A DNA stretch of 64,000 bases, from NCBI RefSeq assembly GCF_014529535.1, contig NW_023503307.1, positions 1,109,739 through 1,173,738 of the forward strand. Reading direction: 5' to 3'. The notes under the pieces were generated by a model. That model worked only from the letters and a program-made list of their open reading frames with translations, was not told the DNA's origin and ran no database searches. The translations under genes were made by a program, and so were the position numbers. The DNA is from Bradysia coprophila (Eukaryota > Arthropoda > Insecta > Diptera > Sciaridae). The stretch's first letter is position 1, and each line of letters starts with the position of its first letter. Of the stretch, positions 61,701 to 64,000 are shown in pieces.

Positions 61701-62765
61701 GATTGGACTTTCTCCGGCCTTCAGAAATTTGGAGGCGGTTTGGAAGACCGTTTACGCGGCTATAAATTGCCAAATAAATTGCTTGAAAAGGTAAGATGCA
61801 CCGGAGTGAAATGAGAAGTTTTAATTTAAAAAATCTTTCCGCAATTTGTTCGTAGGTAAACATTGTGGAAATCCCCGGAATATTGGAAGTAAGGAAGCAA
61901 GTGTCCCGTCTCTTTCCATTTAATGATGCCTGTCAATGGTTCATTGACAGAGCTGACATCATCTTCTTAGTATATGATCCGTCGAAGCTGGACGTTGGGC
62001 CAGAAACTGAAGCTATTCTGGACCAACTGAAAGGTCGTGAATATCAAACGAAAATCATTTTGAACAAAGCCGATCAGGTGAAACCAGAAGAGCTGTTACG
62101 CGTACAGAGTGCTTTAATTTGGAATATATCACCGTTAATGTCATCGGCTCAACCGCCAGTTATGTACACAACGTCATTGTGGTCACATCCGTACGAAAAT
62201 GGTGCACCAGTGAGACTATTGCAAGCCCAGGAACGTGCTCTGCTGAGAGACATTCGTAATGCTATCGACAAACGAATTGACAATAAAATAGCTAGTGCGC
62301 GTCGTTTCGCTGTTAGTTAAACACAACGTTCAAATCAATTGCTTTTGAGCTAATTACTTTTTTAAATTCAAATTTCAGGTTCGCGTACGAAATCATGCCA
62401 AAATGGTTGATTGCTATCTCACCACGTTCTACAATCACAAGACCCTGTTCGGCAACAAGAAGCAAATTGCCGATCAAATTATCGACAATCCACAAAACTA
62501 TCACATTTACGAAGGATTATCGACTTTAACGAACATTTCCCGATACGATTTACCGGATCCGGAAGTCTATCGTGACTTCTTCCGGTTGAATAATTTGTAT
62601 GAATTTAAGAAACTTTCTGAGACGTGTACCTACTTCCGTGGATGTCCAATCAACAAATTAGACATTTCGATCGCGTACGATCTGCCCGAACTGGTTGGAA
62701 AATATAAGAAGCTTTTCGAAACAGCGCTAACATCATTAGACACAGGTGCTAATGGGAAAAGTTAA
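55730..62765 (+). CDS. sarcalumenin
   Basis: Lumenal, Ca2+-binding GTPase-like protein of the sarcoplasmic reticulum; in muscle it stabilises SERCA and buffers calcium. Exons 55730-55790, 59913-60002, 60063-61123, 61179-61427, 61490-61562, 61618-61790, 61856-62311, 62379-62765 join in frame to 849 aa. Exon 1 is a signal peptide (MGNFKWIFYCGLLLLAISFK). Residues 51-404 are an Asp/Glu/Ser/Lys low-complexity acidic region, the presumed Ca2+ buffer. Then an EHD/dynamin-like GTPase domain: P-loop GPWSGGKST (486-494), EIPG (574-577) at the switch II/G3 position, NKAD (639-642) as G4. Ends with the conserved YKKLFETALTSLD helix. The acidic region is a single 1.06 kb exon. First intron 4.1 kb, probably regulatory for muscle expression (inference). 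Confidence 0.93.
55791..59912 (+). other. first intron of sarcalumenin gene
   Basis: 4.1 kb between AAAG|GTAAGT and the TTTACAG acceptor. AT-rich; contains one inverted-repeat miniature element (58683-58888). ORFs at 57665-57946 and 58611-58964 on the minus strand show no known protein. Confidence 0.7.
58683..58888. mobile_element. miniature element with long terminal inverted repeats
   Basis: About 206 bp. The ends TATGTGAC..AAGGGTATTCGCGG and their complement CCGCGAATACCCTT..GTCACATA are inverted. A second inner palindrome pairs GAGTATAAATCGC with GCGATTTATACTC. Nested hairpin, no ORF. Lies in the sarcalumenin intron. Confidence 0.7.
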
Positions 62766-63405
62766 ACGGATGTGTGGAGGAACAGAATGTGCCCATATAT
62801 CAGTCAATGTATGGAGAAAAGATGTAAATTTATTGTAAATAAATTATAAATTGATTAATAATTTATTTAAATAATTTATTAACACGAAGAACTGTTTTTG
62901 TGCTGTCAGTACATTTTTACACCAAACAAAGAAACAAACAACACATTTTACCCAGGATCCAGTGAAAGTTTGGATTGAGAGTGTGAATTGATTTTTTTTT
63001 TATTATTGTTTAATCGAGCTTAATTCTCGAGCTTAATTTAATTTTTATTTTGTTTTCATTTAAATTTGATGATGTGCTGATCAAAAAAGCAGAAGGTAAC
63101 TACAGTTCTCCAATTTATTTTATTCATTTACCGTGCTATTTAAAACCTTTGTATTTAAAGAAAAAAGTCTAAAAACTTTTAGCTTAATATTTACCCATCA
63201 CATTTTCAATATTTTATTTTAATTTTTTTCAAGAATACACTAGGTAGAAGTAAAGAAACTTTCAGTTTAAATTTAAATTCATAAAAATAAGACAAAATAT
63301 TTTAAATAAAAATTAAGAAAAAAGAATAGTAAATTCGTTTTATTGATACAGTCAGAGCCGGATAATTTGAAAAAAAGCTGGGAATTGAGTAGACTCGCAC
63401 TAATA
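62766..63405. other. 3' UTR and flank of sarcalumenin
   Basis: AATAAA at 62838-62843, about 73 bp after the stop, then AT-rich DNA with no gene. Confidence 0.6.
62838..62843 (+). terminator. poly(A) signal of sarcalumenin
   Basis: AATAAA 73 bp after the TAA at 62763-62765. Confidence 0.5.
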
Positions 63406-63612
63406 CTTAACACGTACGTAGGGGATAATGCTCGAGCAGACACTTTAGGCACGCCGGAAAGTGCTAAGGGAGTCGATGAACACCTCCAAATAAATTTCTA
63501 AAAAACCAAATTTTTGATTTTTAGAAATTTATTTGGAGGTATCCCTCGCATCCCTTAGCACTTTCCGGTGTGCTTAATGTTGACAAGTCGCAATAACCGG
63601 CAACGTGTTAAG
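63406..63612. mobile_element. miniature element with hairpin structure
   Basis: Outer inverted repeat CTTAACACGT at 63406-63415 and ACGTGTTAAG at 63603-63612. The inner repeats (CCGGAAAGTGCTAAGGG and CCCTTAGCACTTTCCGG; CCTCCAAATAAATTTCTA and its complement) pair almost perfectly around a short loop. About 207 bp, no ORF. Confidence 0.7.
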
Positions 63613-63811
63613 TTGGTCGACCTTTTTATCGAAACCAGAACCTGATGTGACTTTTCAAAACTGTTTTATTCAATTTTGAAAATTTTTTGGAAATAAGAAG
63701 ATCTCCCCATCTTTGCTGTTGCTAATTCCATTCGAGACATTGCAGTCAAACCAAAACGTTTTTTGGGCTGAGCAAGGTATCGGTTTAAAACTAAAGAATC
63801 ATAAAACTATC

Positions 63812-63994
63812 TATTTCTGGCCAAGATATTCTTTTAATCGATTTTTCACCATGAAGCCAAGATGGCTCATTTTTGGCCAAATTAAGAAAAGTTTAGATCT
63901 GGTTGTGGTCTACATTTTTCTCCATTTGACCAAAAATGAGCCATTATGGCTTCATGGTGAAAAATCGTTTTAAAGAATGTCTTGGCCAGAAATA
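63812..63994. mobile_element. miniature element, GGCCAAGA family
   Basis: Left end TATTTCTGGCCAAGATATTC and right end GAATGTCTTGGCCAGAAATA are inverted copies; inner arms CACCATGAAGCCAAGATGG and CCATTATGGCTTCATGGTG also pair. The same end motif and interior block occur at 31667-31869. No coding capacity. Confidence 0.7.
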
Positions 63995-64000
63995 TGTCAG

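Overview
The window reads as nuclear DNA of a dipteran insect, most likely a lower (nematoceran) fly such as a fungus gnat. The evidence is AT-rich intergenic DNA, many 55-70 bp GT..AG introns, insect-specific families (an ABCH transporter, a chitinase with a CBM14 domain, a Hodor-type chloride channel, a kramer-like protein) and a heavy load of small inverted-repeat elements. The species call is inference. I rebuilt the gene models by hand from splice sites and reading frame; exon ends are listed in each entry.

Layout. 756-2346 (-): a complete eight-exon Cys-loop chloride channel of the zinc-gated/pHCl group (361 aa). 2830-19882 (+): the 3' part of a large kramer/PLEKHA4-7-like gene, whose PH and WW exons must lie left of the window. 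It has a 3.06 kb alternative terminal exon (7154-10209) and a set of coiled-coil exons (12767-16433) ending at 19882. 24049-25210: a 5'-truncated non-LTR retrotransposon with a perfect 20 bp target-site duplication. 27112-30244 (-): a complete ABCH half transporter (736 aa, 11 exons). 32786-35494: a 2.7 kb foldback-type element whose arms are made of internal tandem repeats. 36520-39761 (+): SCYL2-like pseudokinase (783 aa). 41613-44084 (+): a divergent kinesin-8-like motor protein (641 aa). 45300-46195 (-) and 47650-48075 (+): decayed non-LTR fragments. 49226-51717 (+): a secreted GH18 chitinase with one chitin-binding domain; its first coding exon is not found. 52422-52715 (-): a small two-exon secreted antistasin-like protein (78 aa) that would be missed by ORF calling because its exons are short. 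53271-53985: a tandem pair of inverted-repeat elements. 55730-62765 (+): sarcalumenin (849 aa), with a 4.1 kb first intron.

The genes are unrelated single-copy eukaryotic genes and form no operon or pathway cluster. The most unusual structures are the foldback element, an inverted array of short repeats around a 5S rRNA-like fragment (17636-18597), an hAT-like miniature element with an 8 bp duplication, a miniature-element family present twice (31667 and 63812), a channel with an unusual pore helix, a kinesin with altered switch motifs, and an acidic alternative exon carrying YxxM motifs.
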